Source: Clostridium senegalense JC122
GTDB taxonomy: Bacteria; Bacillota; Clostridia; Clostridiales; Clostridiaceae
Reading direction: 5' to 3'
Length of the DNA: 64,000 bases
Assembly (NCBI RefSeq): GCF_000285575.1
Contig: NZ_HE611051.1
Location: 582,575 to 646,574, forward strand
Shown here: positions 1-8,024 of the stretch, piece by piece
How positions within the stretch are numbered: the stretch's first letter is position 1
Layout of the letters: every line of letters starts with the position of its first letter
The notes under the pieces: model-generated
Database searches by the model: none
What the model was told of the DNA's origin: nothing
Seen by the model: the letters and a program-made list of their open reading frames with translations, nothing else
Translations under genes and position numbers: made by a program

Positions 1-181
1 ACCTTTTTCAATTATGGTATATATTTTAGGGTTCATTTTATTTTAATTGTATTTTTCTACATATTTCAAACTTATTTTAAGTCGGATTAGTTATATTTTA
101 TATTTTATTTACATATAAGAAATAAAAAAACTTTATTAATCATGTTCTTCTACAAACATTTATTGTAAAATATGTTATTAT

Positions 182-212
182 TAGTATAGCTATATTATTT
201 ATAGTATAGCTA
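182..212. repeat. 11-bp direct repeat, 20-bp period
   Basis: TAGTATAGCTA occurs twice, at 182-192 and 202-212, so the copies start 20 bases apart and lie on nearly the same face of the helix. Paired direct repeats of this spacing are typical of response-regulator sites, for example of the LytTR family, but the sequence does not match a consensus I know. The rest of 1-241 is AT-rich with no gene that I can support. Confidence 0.35.
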
Positions 213-241
213 ATTCTACACTCATATGAGGGGGTATATAG

Positions 242-307
242 ATGATATTTAAAAAACCAAAATTAAATTTAAAATCTAATTTAGTTAGTGGTAAGGAGGT
301 TTTTTAA
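242..307 (+). CDS. possible 21-residue peptide
   Basis: An ATG at 242 follows a GAGGGGG ribosome binding site with normal spacing and opens a 21-codon frame rich in lysine and leucine (starts MIFKKPKLNLK, ends GKEVF). The 20-bp-period direct repeat lies just upstream. It resembles no peptide family I know. It overlaps a possible gene remnant on the other strand, so it may be chance. The only support is the ribosome binding site. Confidence 0.2.
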   Translation: MIFKKPKLNLKSNLVSGKEVF

Positions 308-511
308 AAACATCACCTCAACACAAATCAATCTACTAATACATTTCTTTTTAATATCTATTTCTCTTATATTTAAGTTTTTATACCTTTTAATAAAATT
401 ATTAGTCCATTGCGATACTTCCACTAAATGCTGAACATATTCTTCAACATTTATCCAAGGTATCGTAATGGTATCAAATAATTTTAATAATGAAAGGGGC
501 GTTATATAATG
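281..511 (-). pseudogene. open stretch without a start, possible gene remnant
   Basis: On the minus strand about 76 codons stay open from just after a TAG at 512-514 to a TAA at 281-283. The translation is of ordinary protein-like composition (segments such as PWINVEEYVQHLVEV and SQWTNNFIKRYKN), but there is no ATG, GTG or TTG near its 5-prime end. It could be the tail of a decayed gene. I do not recognise a family, and chance cannot be excluded in DNA this AT-rich. Confidence 0.2.
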
Positions 512-867
512 CTAAAAAGATTTAAAATTAGAGAATCAGTAAGCAAAAAAAGAAATGTAGACGCCTTACAAAAGAAAAAATATTTATTTATATGATTTAT
601 AACAAATCATACAGAAATACAAAAGAAAGATTAGAATATACTAGGTTAAAGTATATTCTTAGTGTTTTTCTGGTCAGTGTTGTATCGATGTTTTTCTGGT
701 ATAGATTTACTAACAGCACACATATAATTAATAAAATCATAGAACTTGCAATAATTACCATAACAGTTCTAGGACATAGTCAAGAAAACATCAAATCAAC
801 AAAAAACACAACAGCCCTAAAGAAATTAATCAAACATATAATAAATATGATTAATCAATATCTTTAG
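509..867 (+). CDS. small single-span membrane protein, frame interrupted
   Basis: An ATG at 509 preceded by AAAGGGGC starts a 28-codon basic peptide (MLKRFKIRESV) that stops at 593-595. A second ATG at 592 overlaps that stop (ATGA) and opens a 91-codon frame with one hydrophobic segment (ILSVFLVSVVSMFFWY) and a basic C-terminus. Adding one A to the A6 tract at 575-580 fuses both into one 119-residue protein: basic N-terminus, one membrane span, then a hydrophilic tail. The alternative is two translationally coupled small genes. I know no family for it. A hairpin follows the gene. Confidence 0.4.
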
Positions 868-883
868 GACTTAATCTTTATTT

Positions 884-911
884 GTAGAAGTAGTCTGGCC
901 ACTACTTCTAC
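884..911 (+). terminator. hairpin after the small membrane protein
   Basis: GTAGAAGTAGT (884-894) and ACTACTTCTAC (901-911) form a perfect 11-bp stem with a 6-base loop, 17 bases after the stop at 867. The following bases are AT-rich but not a clean T-run, so termination is likely rather than certain. From 912 to 1141 I see only AT-rich DNA. Confidence 0.5.
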
Positions 912-1141
912 TTAAATTATTAGCTATTTTATTTATTCTATTCACTTAATACATATTAATTTCACCATTACCATCATAGCAATTTTTATAAAAAATGTAA
1001 ATAAAATACTAAATTTCTTTAATTTTTTTATTTTATACCATATAATCAACATTTATTATAATAAATTCTATTTTAAATATATTACAATGTATTTTAAAAT
1101 ATGCCTATTTAAAATATTTATTATTTTATTTTTTAAAAAAA

Positions 1142-1157
1142 CTGTGCTTTCACACAG
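1142..1157 (-). terminator. intrinsic terminator of the DUF2785 gene
   Basis: On the minus strand CTGTG-TGAAAG-CACAG is followed at once by a run of T (A-tract at 1134-1141 on the plus strand). It lies about 60 bases after the stop of the gene at 1219-2061. Confidence 0.6.
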
Positions 1158-1218
1158 GTATATATTCTTGTACTTTGAGCGTAAAGTGTTTAATTTTATT
1201 TATCTTTTTACATATATA

Positions 1219-2061
1219 CTATTGAAAATACTTTGGTGTTGTTTTATTTATTACTTCTTCTATAATATGAAGAAAATCTTCAGTTATATCTCTTCTTTTA
1301 AGCCTAAAATATAATGCTGATAAAAATCCCTTGTGATTACACATTAAATTATGATCATCAGGATAAACATTTGTCTTCTCCATATTTTCAAAACTTTTTA
1401 TCCACTTTATAATTTTTTCCTTTGATATTTCTTCTCTTTCTATTATATTAATAACTGTTGTTACTAATCTTTCTTCTTCGTTATTTGTATAAGCATAGTA
1501 ATTTATACAAATCTTTTTTCTTATACCTTCTAATATCTCTATTAAATTTTTCTCATTTATTTCTTTGCATTTTACAATTTCAGCAAGTGCATCTGCGGTA
1601 TGTGCTGCGGTGTGCACCCATCCTTTATCTATTACGTATCCCCTTACATCTTTTTCCTCATTTAAATATTTGATTACCTTTTTATATACTCTTATTATTT
1701 CTTCATCATTAAAAATTTTACATTCATTATTGTGACTATATACAATGCAATCCACAATCAATACACTAAATGACCTTTTAAAAACAGAATCATCCCCAAC
1801 TTTACCAATATTATAAAATAAATTTTTTTCACTTAATACTAATTTTAATATATCCTTTACTTCTTTATCTGTTAACTTTTTTTCTACAATCATATTACAA
1901 AGAAGCTCTAATATAAGATTATCTCTTAATTCCGCATCTATTGACCCTATATTTTCTAAACATTTAAGCGCTAAATCATAGTTGTTTACTTTTTCAGGAA
2001 TAATCCAATCATTATCTCTTATACTTTTTAACTGTTCTTTTAATTCAATAACACCTTTCAT
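1219..2061 (-). CDS. DUF2785 family protein
   Basis: About 280 residues, soluble, helical and acidic, with no signal peptide or membrane span. The opening (ELKEQLKSIRDNDWIIPE) and overall pattern fit the DUF2785 family as I recall it. That family's function is unknown. I place the start at the ATG at 2059-2061, because AGGGGGAG stands 5 bases upstream; an upstream ATG (2136) has no such site and would add 25 residues. It is divergent from the hydrolase at 2240, with 178 bases between them for two promoters, and monocistronic with its own terminator. Confidence 0.7.
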   Translation of the reverse strand: MKGVIELKEQLKSIRDNDWIIPEKVNNYDLALKCLENIGSIDAELRDNLILELLCNMIVEKKLTDKEVKDILKLVLSEKNLFYNIGKVGDDSVFKRSFSVLIVDCIVYSHNNECKIFNDEEIIRVYKKVIKYLNEEKDVRGYVIDKGWVHTAAHTADALAEIVKCKEINEKNLIEILEGIRKKICINYYAYTNNEEERLVTTVINIIEREEISKEKIIKWIKSFENMEKTNVYPDDHNLMCNHKGFLSALYFRLKRRDITEDFLHIIEEVINKTTPKYFQ

Positions 2062-2239
2062 AACGCTCCCCCTACCATATATGTTATTTTTTACTATTTT
2101 TTTAATTATAGCATATATCCAATTTATTTTATCCAAATAAGTATTAATTACCTACTATTCTTCCTAAAATAAGTTATTTAATCGTTCTTGAGATAAATCA
2201 CTAGTAACTGCTAAACTATATAAGAAGGGGGATTTTTAT

Positions 2240-2995
2240 ATGGCATATTTTGAATACAAAGGGAAAAAAATTTACTACGAAGAAAAAGGTGAAGGTACAC
2301 CATTAGTTTTATTACATGGTAATACAGCTTCTTCAAAAATGTTTTCTTACATTATAGATTTATACACTGACAAATATAGGGTTATTTCAATTGATTTTCT
2401 GGGGCATGGAAATTCTGAAAGATTGAAAGAGTTTCCATTAGAGCTTTGGTTTGATGAAGCCATGCAAACAATCTCACTATTAGAATTTTTGTCATGTGAT
2501 AAAGCTAATATATTAGGAACAAGTGGAGGTGCATGGGTTGCAATAAATGTTGCTTTAGAAAGACCTGATTTAGTCAAAAAAGTAATTGCAGACAGTTTTG
2601 ATGGAAAATCACTTGCTTCAAATTTTGCAGATAGATTATTAGAACAACGTACACTATCCAAGAAAAATGAAATGGCAAGAGAATTCTATTACTTATGCCA
2701 AGGTCAAAATTGGGAAGGTGTTGTTGATAATGACACAAACTCTTTATTAAAATTTGCACATGAGAATATTAGTCCATTTCATAAATCACTATCTGAATTA
2801 CAGGTGCCATTATTGCTTACAGGTAGTAACAATGACGATATGATTAGGAATGATTTTGAGATTGAATATACTAATATCTTACATGAAATTTCTCAAGGAG
2901 AAAAATATATATTTCAGGAAGGATTTCACCCATCTGTTATATCTAATGTAGAAGAATTTGCAAAAATAGCTAAAGAATTTTTGGATAAAATATAA
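2240..2995 (+). CDS. alpha/beta hydrolase
   Basis: This 251-residue protein has the alpha/beta hydrolase fold. It shows the oxyanion motif HGNT at residues 26-29, the nucleophile elbow GTSGG (Ser95), a candidate acid near Asp199/Asp200 and the catalytic His230 in the C-terminal GFHPS. There is no signal peptide, so it is cytoplasmic. The substrate cannot be told; family members are esterases, lipases, C-C hydrolases and peptidases. AAGGGGG precedes the ATG. It stands alone between divergent and convergent neighbours and ends at a small hairpin plus a palindromic repeat. Confidence 0.8.
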   Translation: MAYFEYKGKKIYYEEKGEGTPLVLLHGNTASSKMFSYIIDLYTDKYRVISIDFLGHGNSERLKEFPLELWFDEAMQTISLLEFLSCDKANILGTSGGAWVAINVALERPDLVKKVIADSFDGKSLASNFADRLLEQRTLSKKNEMAREFYYLCQGQNWEGVVDNDTNSLLKFAHENISPFHKSLSELQVPLLLTGSNNDDMIRNDFEIEYTNILHEISQGEKYIFQEGFHPSVISNVEEFAKIAKEFLDKI

Positions 2996-3005
2996 AGTAT
3001 CTTGT

Positions 3006-3021
3006 TTTGCCATTCGGCAAA
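3006..3021 (+). terminator. short intrinsic terminator
   Basis: TTTGCC (3006-3011) and GGCAAA (3016-3021) pair around a 4-base loop and are followed by TTTTAT, just after the hydrolase stop at 2995. Confidence 0.55.
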
Positions 3022-3035
3022 TTTTATAATTCAAA

Positions 3036-3083
3036 GTGACAGTCATTAAATATTTGAAAAGATCAAATTTTAATAACTGTCAC
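3036..3083. repeat. palindromic repeat, copy 1
   Basis: GTGACAGTCATTAAA (3036-3050) pairs with TTTAATAACTGTCAC (3069-3083) with one mismatch and an 18-base loop. The left arm, with the preceding AAA, is identical to the arm of a second copy at 6038-6076. It lies between the convergent ends of the hydrolase (+) and the nitrilase-like gene (-). Confidence 0.6.
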
Positions 3084-3089
3084 CTATAT

Positions 3090-3851
3090 TTATAATCCTA
3101 TATCATCTCTACATTGGCTTATATACCAATCTGATGTTTCATTAAGATCTATTTCTTCTCTAAAATAATAAAATTTATCATTAACACATTCTTTTAATAT
3201 TTCACCACTTGGAGAAATAATCATTGTAGGACAATGTTGATTTACATGGGCATTATTAGCACTTATTAAAAATCTTTGATTTTCTGCAGCTCTGCTAACA
3301 AGGTGACTTCTCCACACTGAAATGCCTTTTCCTTGTACAGCATTCGTTAAATATATAAATATGTCTGCTTTATGTTTTGCAAGCGATCTCCACTGTTCTG
3401 GAAAACGAATTTCCCTGCAAAGTTGTATTCCTAAATTTATAGTTTTTTCTCCAATTTTAATTGGATAAACGTCCAACTTATCTCCTTCTTTAAAATACCC
3501 TCTTTCATGAAAAGCCAAATTTAACTTTTTATATATAAAATCTGGATTATTATAAGAGTAACCTATTGCAGCATTGCACCATGTGTCATTTTCAAAAACA
3601 CAGGAACCAAATACTAAATGTACCCTTTTTTTAATAACTTCATCTTTTAATAACTTCATTGCATTATTAAGTTCTTTTACATTTATATCTTTAAGAAAGT
3701 TAACATCATCACTATATCCTGATAACGCTCCTTCTGGTAATATAACTAAATCATCCTCTTTTGATTTTTCTAATACTGACATTATGTATTCTAAGTTTTC
3801 ATTTATATTAAAACTTATAGGAAATTGTGCAACAAGTACTGAAATCTTCAT
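3090..3851 (-). CDS. carbon-nitrogen (nitrilase-family) hydrolase
   Basis: This 253-residue protein is of the nitrilase superfamily, which hydrolyses amides or nitriles through a Glu-Lys-Cys triad. The triad is visible: Glu40 in LPEGALSGYS, Lys109 in YKKLNL and Cys145 in GIQLCREIRF. Length is right for a single-domain amidase such as an omega-amidase or carbamoylase relative; the substrate is open. There is no signal peptide. AGGGGGCT stands upstream of the ATG. It is a single gene with no metabolic partner nearby. Confidence 0.8.
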   Translation of the reverse strand: MKISVLVAQFPISFNINENLEYIMSVLEKSKEDDLVILPEGALSGYSDDVNFLKDINVKELNNAMKLLKDEVIKKRVHLVFGSCVFENDTWCNAAIGYSYNNPDFIYKKLNLAFHERGYFKEGDKLDVYPIKIGEKTINLGIQLCREIRFPEQWRSLAKHKADIFIYLTNAVQGKGISVWRSHLVSRAAENQRFLISANNAHVNQHCPTMIISPSGEILKECVNDKFYYFREEIDLNETSDWYISQCRDDIGL

Positions 3852-3952
3852 AACTAGCCCCCTAAATATTAAATATAGTACATATCTATTTCTATAACAT
3901 ATTATTTAACCCTTTTAATATTTATAACACTTCATTTTTTTAATATTAAATT

Positions 3953-3982
3953 TTAAAGGAAGCCTTCTCTGACTTCCTTTAA
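3953..3982 (-). terminator. hairpin after Nudix gene 1
   Basis: TTAAAGGAAG (3953-3962) and CTTCCTTTAA (3973-3982) form a perfect 10-bp stem with a 10-base loop in the 311-base gap between the nitrilase-like gene and the Nudix gene. It is followed on the minus strand by an AT-rich stretch. The rest of 3852-4162 holds nothing I can identify. Confidence 0.45.
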
Positions 3983-4162
3983 TTAATGTAATTTAAACTA
4001 ATTATTATTAAACTCTTATTTAATAGTCTTATAACAGAACAACTTTAACAAATTAAAATAAAAAATTTAATTGTTGCTCCACTAATTATACAATTTAGAA
4101 TCTGTATTTTTTAATGATACAAGTACTATCTATTGTACATAAATTGCGTTATAAACAATTAT

Positions 4163-4633
4163 TTAAATCTCAGAACCTTCACTCTCGTCTAGCACTAATG
4201 ATTTTTTAACCATGTATAGATGATGTTCATGAAAAAGATACTTTTCCAAATCAGACAATGAAACCCATAATATTGGTTCTTTCTCTACCGGTAAAGTTAC
4301 TTTTTCTAATAGATCACATTTATAAAATATCCCGATATTATGCTGAGACCATTTTGGATATTTTTCTGAAACCCAATGTTTTTCAGCAACACCTATAAAA
4401 TCATTTATCTTAACTCGGTATCCCGTTTCTTCTAGTGCTTCTCTGCAAATTGTTTGTATTGGATCTTCACCTACTTCAATTTTCCCTCCCACCAAATAAA
4501 AATTATTGTCTTTATCCTTTACTACTAAAAACTTTCCATCTGAATTTTGAATAATTCCGTAGGCACCTTTTTGCTTCCTATATTCAAGATTATATTTTCT
4601 TTTCCCAAAGCTTTTCATTGAAACACCATCCAT
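4163..4633 (-). CDS. Nudix hydrolase
   Basis: A 156-residue protein with a complete Nudix box: Gly50-x5-Glu56-x7-Arg64-Glu65-x2-Glu68-Glu69-x-Gly71. These enzymes hydrolyse nucleoside diphosphates linked to another moiety, using Mg2+ bound by the glutamates. The sequence resembles MutT-like proteins of Firmicutes of unknown substrate. Two starts are possible, ATG at 4633 or ATG at 4618; neither has a strong ribosome binding site. It is a single gene. Confidence 0.8.
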   Translation of the reverse strand: MDGVSMKSFGKRKYNLEYRKQKGAYGIIQNSDGKFLVVKDKDNNFYLVGGKIEVGEDPIQTICREALEETGYRVKINDFIGVAEKHWVSEKYPKWSQHNIGIFYKCDLLEKVTLPVEKEPILWVSLSDLEKYLFHEHHLYMVKKSLVLDESEGSEI

Positions 4634-4745
4634 TCAACTAAGTATATTACATTTTACTTTTACAATCTAACTCCTTTTAATCCATACATTAAGCTGATAA
4701 CATTTACATTATAATTAAATACGTACTTCATTAAAAATAGAATTA

Positions 4746-4840
4746 GAAATCTTATAAATTTTTGTTTTATTTTTTTACCAAAGCCCAAGGACAGGTTTTG
4801 TCATTTTTCTAAATAACATTTTAAATTTTTCCATCTTCAT
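4746..4840. repeat. degenerate copy of the AAGGAC-loop element
   Basis: The stretch from GAAATCTTATAAATTTTTG through the CCAAGGAC core to a TTTTAAATTTTT flank matches, with gaps, the element at 12778-12904 and its right flank. The second inner hairpin and the right arm are missing. The core still pairs weakly (AAGCC with GGTTT) around a loop containing AAGGAC. It lies in the 577-base gap between a Nudix gene (-) and a hydrolase (+). Confidence 0.45.
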
Positions 4841-5110
4841 CTATATTATAATATCAACCAATATATACATTGACTTTTATAACAATTAATATATACGTTT
4901 ATATGTTCTCATTATTCGTTACATAAACAAAACTTAGGCATAAAATTTTGAAAACCCTTACTACGTACCAAGAATGAAACATGCCTTAACTAATAAATTT
5001 AAATGTATAAACAATGTTCTTTAACAGTTAAATAACACAAAACCCTAAACATATACATACAGTTTGTATTTAAATGGTACAATAGTAATAGACTGTATAT
5101 AAGTTTTAGT

Positions 5111-5159
5111 TTTATTTGAATCAATAATAATCATAACTGTTATTAATGATTCAAATAAA
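5111..5159 (+). promoter_or_regulatory. long hairpin in the leader of the second hydrolase
   Basis: TTTATTTGAATCA (5111-5123) and TGATTCAAATAAA (5147-5159) pair perfectly. After one mismatch six more pairs (TAATAA/TTATTA) follow, closing a 9-base loop. It lies 51 bases before the ATG at 5211 and about 28 bases after a possible -10 box, TACAAT at 5078-5083. It may be a leader hairpin or a dyad operator. Confidence 0.45.
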
Positions 5160-5210
5160 TTAATACTAACGCATCACCCAGGTGAAATATATCTAAAAGG
5201 GGGAGCTTCT

Positions 5211-5945
5211 ATGTTTATAGAAATAGACGAAAAGAAGTTACTGAAACTATATGTTAATTGTTATGGAGAAGGAGATCCAACTGTCGTATTTGAATCAGGA
5301 TTAGGTTGTCCTCACGATGACTGGAAAATAGTACAAAATCGAATCTCGGAACATACCAGGACATTTTCTTATGATAGAGCTGGTCTTGGAAATAGTGATA
5401 AAGGTGATTCACCAAGAACTAGCTTAGCTCAAGTTCACGAGTTGCATACTGCTTTAAATAAAGCAAATGTTAAAGCACCATATATTATAGTTGCTCATTC
5501 AATTGGAGGATATAATGCAAGATTATTCGCAGGCACATACCCTGAAGAAGTGTCTGGCATTATATTTCTTGATTGCTCACATGAAAATCAATTTGAAGAT
5601 ATGGCAAAACGTTTTTCTGTAAACGAACTAGAAACCATTAAAAGTCAGTTGATTGATGCAGAGCAAACTTTTGATGAACTACTAATTAGTGCTAAGCAAA
5701 TAAAAGAAATAAGAAAAAAGGATGCATTAAGGAGTATTCCAATAATTGTTCTAACCGCTGACCATAAAGGTGAAGAATCTGCTGCCCTTCCGCAAGAAAC
5801 CTGGTTAAACTATCAAAATGACCTAGCAACATTATCAAATTATAGCAAACACATCATCGTTGAAGATTGCGGTCATTATATACAAAAAGATAAACCCCAA
5901 GTAGTAATTGATGTAATAACAGAGTTAATTAATGAAATAAAATAG
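5211..5945 (+). CDS. alpha/beta hydrolase
   Basis: A 244-residue alpha/beta hydrolase. The nucleophile elbow is AHSIGG with Ser97, the likely acid is Asp184 (LTADHKGE) and the base is His222 (DCGHYIQ). The motif YDRAGLGNSD at residues 54-63 is typical of the family. It is cytoplasmic and its substrate is unknown. It shares little with the hydrolase at 2240 beyond the fold. A strong AAAGGGGGAG site precedes the ATG. A long hairpin lies in its leader and palindromic repeat copy 2 lies after the gene. Confidence 0.8.
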   Translation: MFIEIDEKKLLKLYVNCYGEGDPTVVFESGLGCPHDDWKIVQNRISEHTRTFSYDRAGLGNSDKGDSPRTSLAQVHELHTALNKANVKAPYIIVAHSIGGYNARLFAGTYPEEVSGIIFLDCSHENQFEDMAKRFSVNELETIKSQLIDAEQTFDELLISAKQIKEIRKKDALRSIPIIVLTADHKGEESAALPQETWLNYQNDLATLSNYSKHIIVEDCGHYIQKDKPQVVIDVITELINEIK

Positions 5946-6037
5946 TAGATTAAAATAATAATTTCTTAAAACACCATATTATCTATAAATTTAGATAAAT
6001 CATTATAAATATCAAATAGATAATTATTTAATTTAAA

Positions 6038-6076
6038 GTGACAGTCATTAAAAACTAAATTTTTAATGACTGTCAC
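6038..6076. repeat. palindromic repeat, copy 2
   Basis: GTGACAGTCATTAAAA (6038-6053) and TTTTAATGACTGTCAC (6061-6076) form a perfect 16-bp stem around a 7-base loop. It lies downstream of a plus-strand hydrolase gene, exactly as copy 1 at 3036-3083 does. It could act as a terminator but lacks a T-run. The rest of 5946-6239 shows nothing else. Confidence 0.65.
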
Positions 6077-6239
6077 CATGATTTAAATATTTTGCTTACA
6101 ATGAACTTACATTTTATATCTTTTTTCATATCATATATTAAATTGTTGACTTTAAAAGCTTTCTAACATATTTTTTTCTTCAAAAAGTTCAAATTTCTAT
6201 ACAGTAAAAAATCAAAAATATATTTCAATATTTAATAGC

Positions 6240-8024
6240 TTATTTCTTTTCATATACTTTATCAGCATAGTGTCCTGCTTGTGCAATCCACATATTCTTA
6301 TATTCCTCATTATTTTCCAATAAGTAATCATGACTACCAAAGCCAATAACTTTTCCTTTATTCATCACTAAAACATTATCTGCAAAACGCACTGCGCCTA
6401 ATCGATGGGTGATAATTACCGCAGTTTTATTTCTGATAAGGTTTTGAAAACGTTTATAAATAACCTCTTCTTCAATAGGATCAATTGCTGAGGTTGGTTC
6501 ATCTAGAACAATAAACTTACTACTTCTATAAAATCCTCTTGCTATTGCAATTTTCTGCCACTGTCCTCCAGAAATATCTACTCCATCAAACTCTTTTGAA
6601 AGCATTGTTGATATCCCTTCTGGATAAGTTTCTGAATCAATGATAATACCTGCATCACTAAGGGATTGTCCTATCTTTTCATTATTGTTTTTTTTATCAC
6701 TCTCGCTTATCCATATATTTTCGAATAAAGTCATTTTATATTTTTGAAAGTTTTGAAAAACATAGGAAATATCTTTAAAACATATTTCATCTGTTGTATA
6801 TCCATTCCATTTTATACTTCCACTTGTTGGAGTATAAAGACCAGTCAAAAGTTTGGCTAGAGTAGTCTTACCAGAACCGTTTTCTCCAACAATTGCAAGT
6901 TTTTCACCTTCATTTAAAATAAGACTAATATTATTAAGTGCATTAGTACTAGAATTGGGATATGCGAATGAAACATTTTCTAACAATATATTACCATTTA
7001 TGATATGAGAGCTTCTTTTATTCTCTTCATCTAAATTCATAAAGTTAAAATAATTTTCTATTTTACCATAATGCATAGCATAATTTCCCAAACGAGAAAC
7101 TATTGCCTCCTCAATCAAACTATACATCTCATCAATTGATGAAAATATTGCAGCAAACATTCCTATTGATATTTCCTTTTTCATTAAAAGGTTAAATAAT
7201 ATAAACAATATGCCTAAATATCCTAATAATGACATAAACCTTGCTGACAATTCATATAAATTGTTTTTAATTTCAGCTTTTAATTTAAGTTTTTGCATTG
7301 TATCTAGAACATCAATGTATAAATTTTTTAAATAAGTAAATGATCCTAGTACTCTAGTTTCTTTAAAACTTTCCTTTCCAACGGCTGCATTTGCATAGTA
7401 TTTGCATTTTCTTCTTAATGGTGCTATTTCATCTTCTAGCTTTCCATGTATTCTAGCCTTTATAAATTGTGCGTATATTATAGGAATAAAAATAAATATC
7501 AGAACTAATATTAAAATAGGTTTTATAGTTAATAAATATACTGCAAAAACTAAAACTGCAGGCAAATACATAAAAATCATATCCATTAGACTATTAACAA
7601 ATGCTATAGCAGTAGAGATTCCTTCATAAGACTTTTCAATACTATCTAATAAGTTACTATCTTCAAAATATATGTTAGGCAATCTATTTATTTTTATATG
7701 CACTTCTTGATTTAAAACACTTGTTGCTTTAATATCATAATTTTCGCCTAAAAAATTACCGGTGTAATTAAGAATTATGGTAAGTATTTCAGAAAAAAAT
7801 AAAACTAATAAAACTGCCAGCATATATCCAATAGTTTTGTCACCATTGGTATATGAAACAGCGCCATCAAAGATTAATTGTTTAACTTTGATGGTTACGC
7901 CATACATAAGACCACTTAAAATGAATGTTATATAAATTCCCCAAAAGTGCAGCCGAGAGATCTTTGATATTTTACGTAGTAATCTTATGAATAATATTTT
8001 GTCAAAAATATTTTTATTTTTCAT
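6240..8024 (-). CDS. ABC exporter, second half-transporter
   Basis: A 594-residue half-transporter: an N-terminal membrane domain with several spans (to about residue 320), then a nucleotide-binding domain with Walker A GENGSGKTT, signature SGGQWQKIAIARG and Walker B FIVLDEPTSAID. The start is the ATG at 8024, because AGAGGAG lies 8 bases upstream; it overlaps the end of the partner gene by 11 bases, so the two are translationally coupled. The pair should form a heterodimeric exporter. The GGQWQ signature recalls peptide exporters of the NisT type, but there is no peptidase domain and no precursor gene nearby. Substrate unknown. Confidence 0.85.
   Translation of the reverse strand: MKNKNIFDKILFIRLLRKISKISRLHFWGIYITFILSGLMYGVTIKVKQLIFDGAVSYTNGDKTIGYMLAVLLVLFFSEILTIILNYTGNFLGENYDIKATSVLNQEVHIKINRLPNIYFEDSNLLDSIEKSYEGISTAIAFVNSLMDMIFMYLPAVLVFAVYLLTIKPILILVLIFIFIPIIYAQFIKARIHGKLEDEIAPLRRKCKYYANAAVGKESFKETRVLGSFTYLKNLYIDVLDTMQKLKLKAEIKNNLYELSARFMSLLGYLGILFILFNLLMKKEISIGMFAAIFSSIDEMYSLIEEAIVSRLGNYAMHYGKIENYFNFMNLDEENKRSSHIINGNILLENVSFAYPNSSTNALNNISLILNEGEKLAIVGENGSGKTTLAKLLTGLYTPTSGSIKWNGYTTDEICFKDISYVFQNFQKYKMTLFENIWISESDKKNNNEKIGQSLSDAGIIIDSETYPEGISTMLSKEFDGVDISGGQWQKIAIARGFYRSSKFIVLDEPTSAIDPIEEEVIYKRFQNLIRNKTAVIITHRLGAVRFADNVLVMNKGKVIGFGSHDYLLENNEEYKNMWIAQAGHYADKVYEKK

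Noticed and set aside
3036..6076. A CRISPR array or insertion-sequence ends
   Set aside because: Only two palindromes 3 kb apart, no regular spacers and no transposase between them; the intervening genes are ordinary enzymes.
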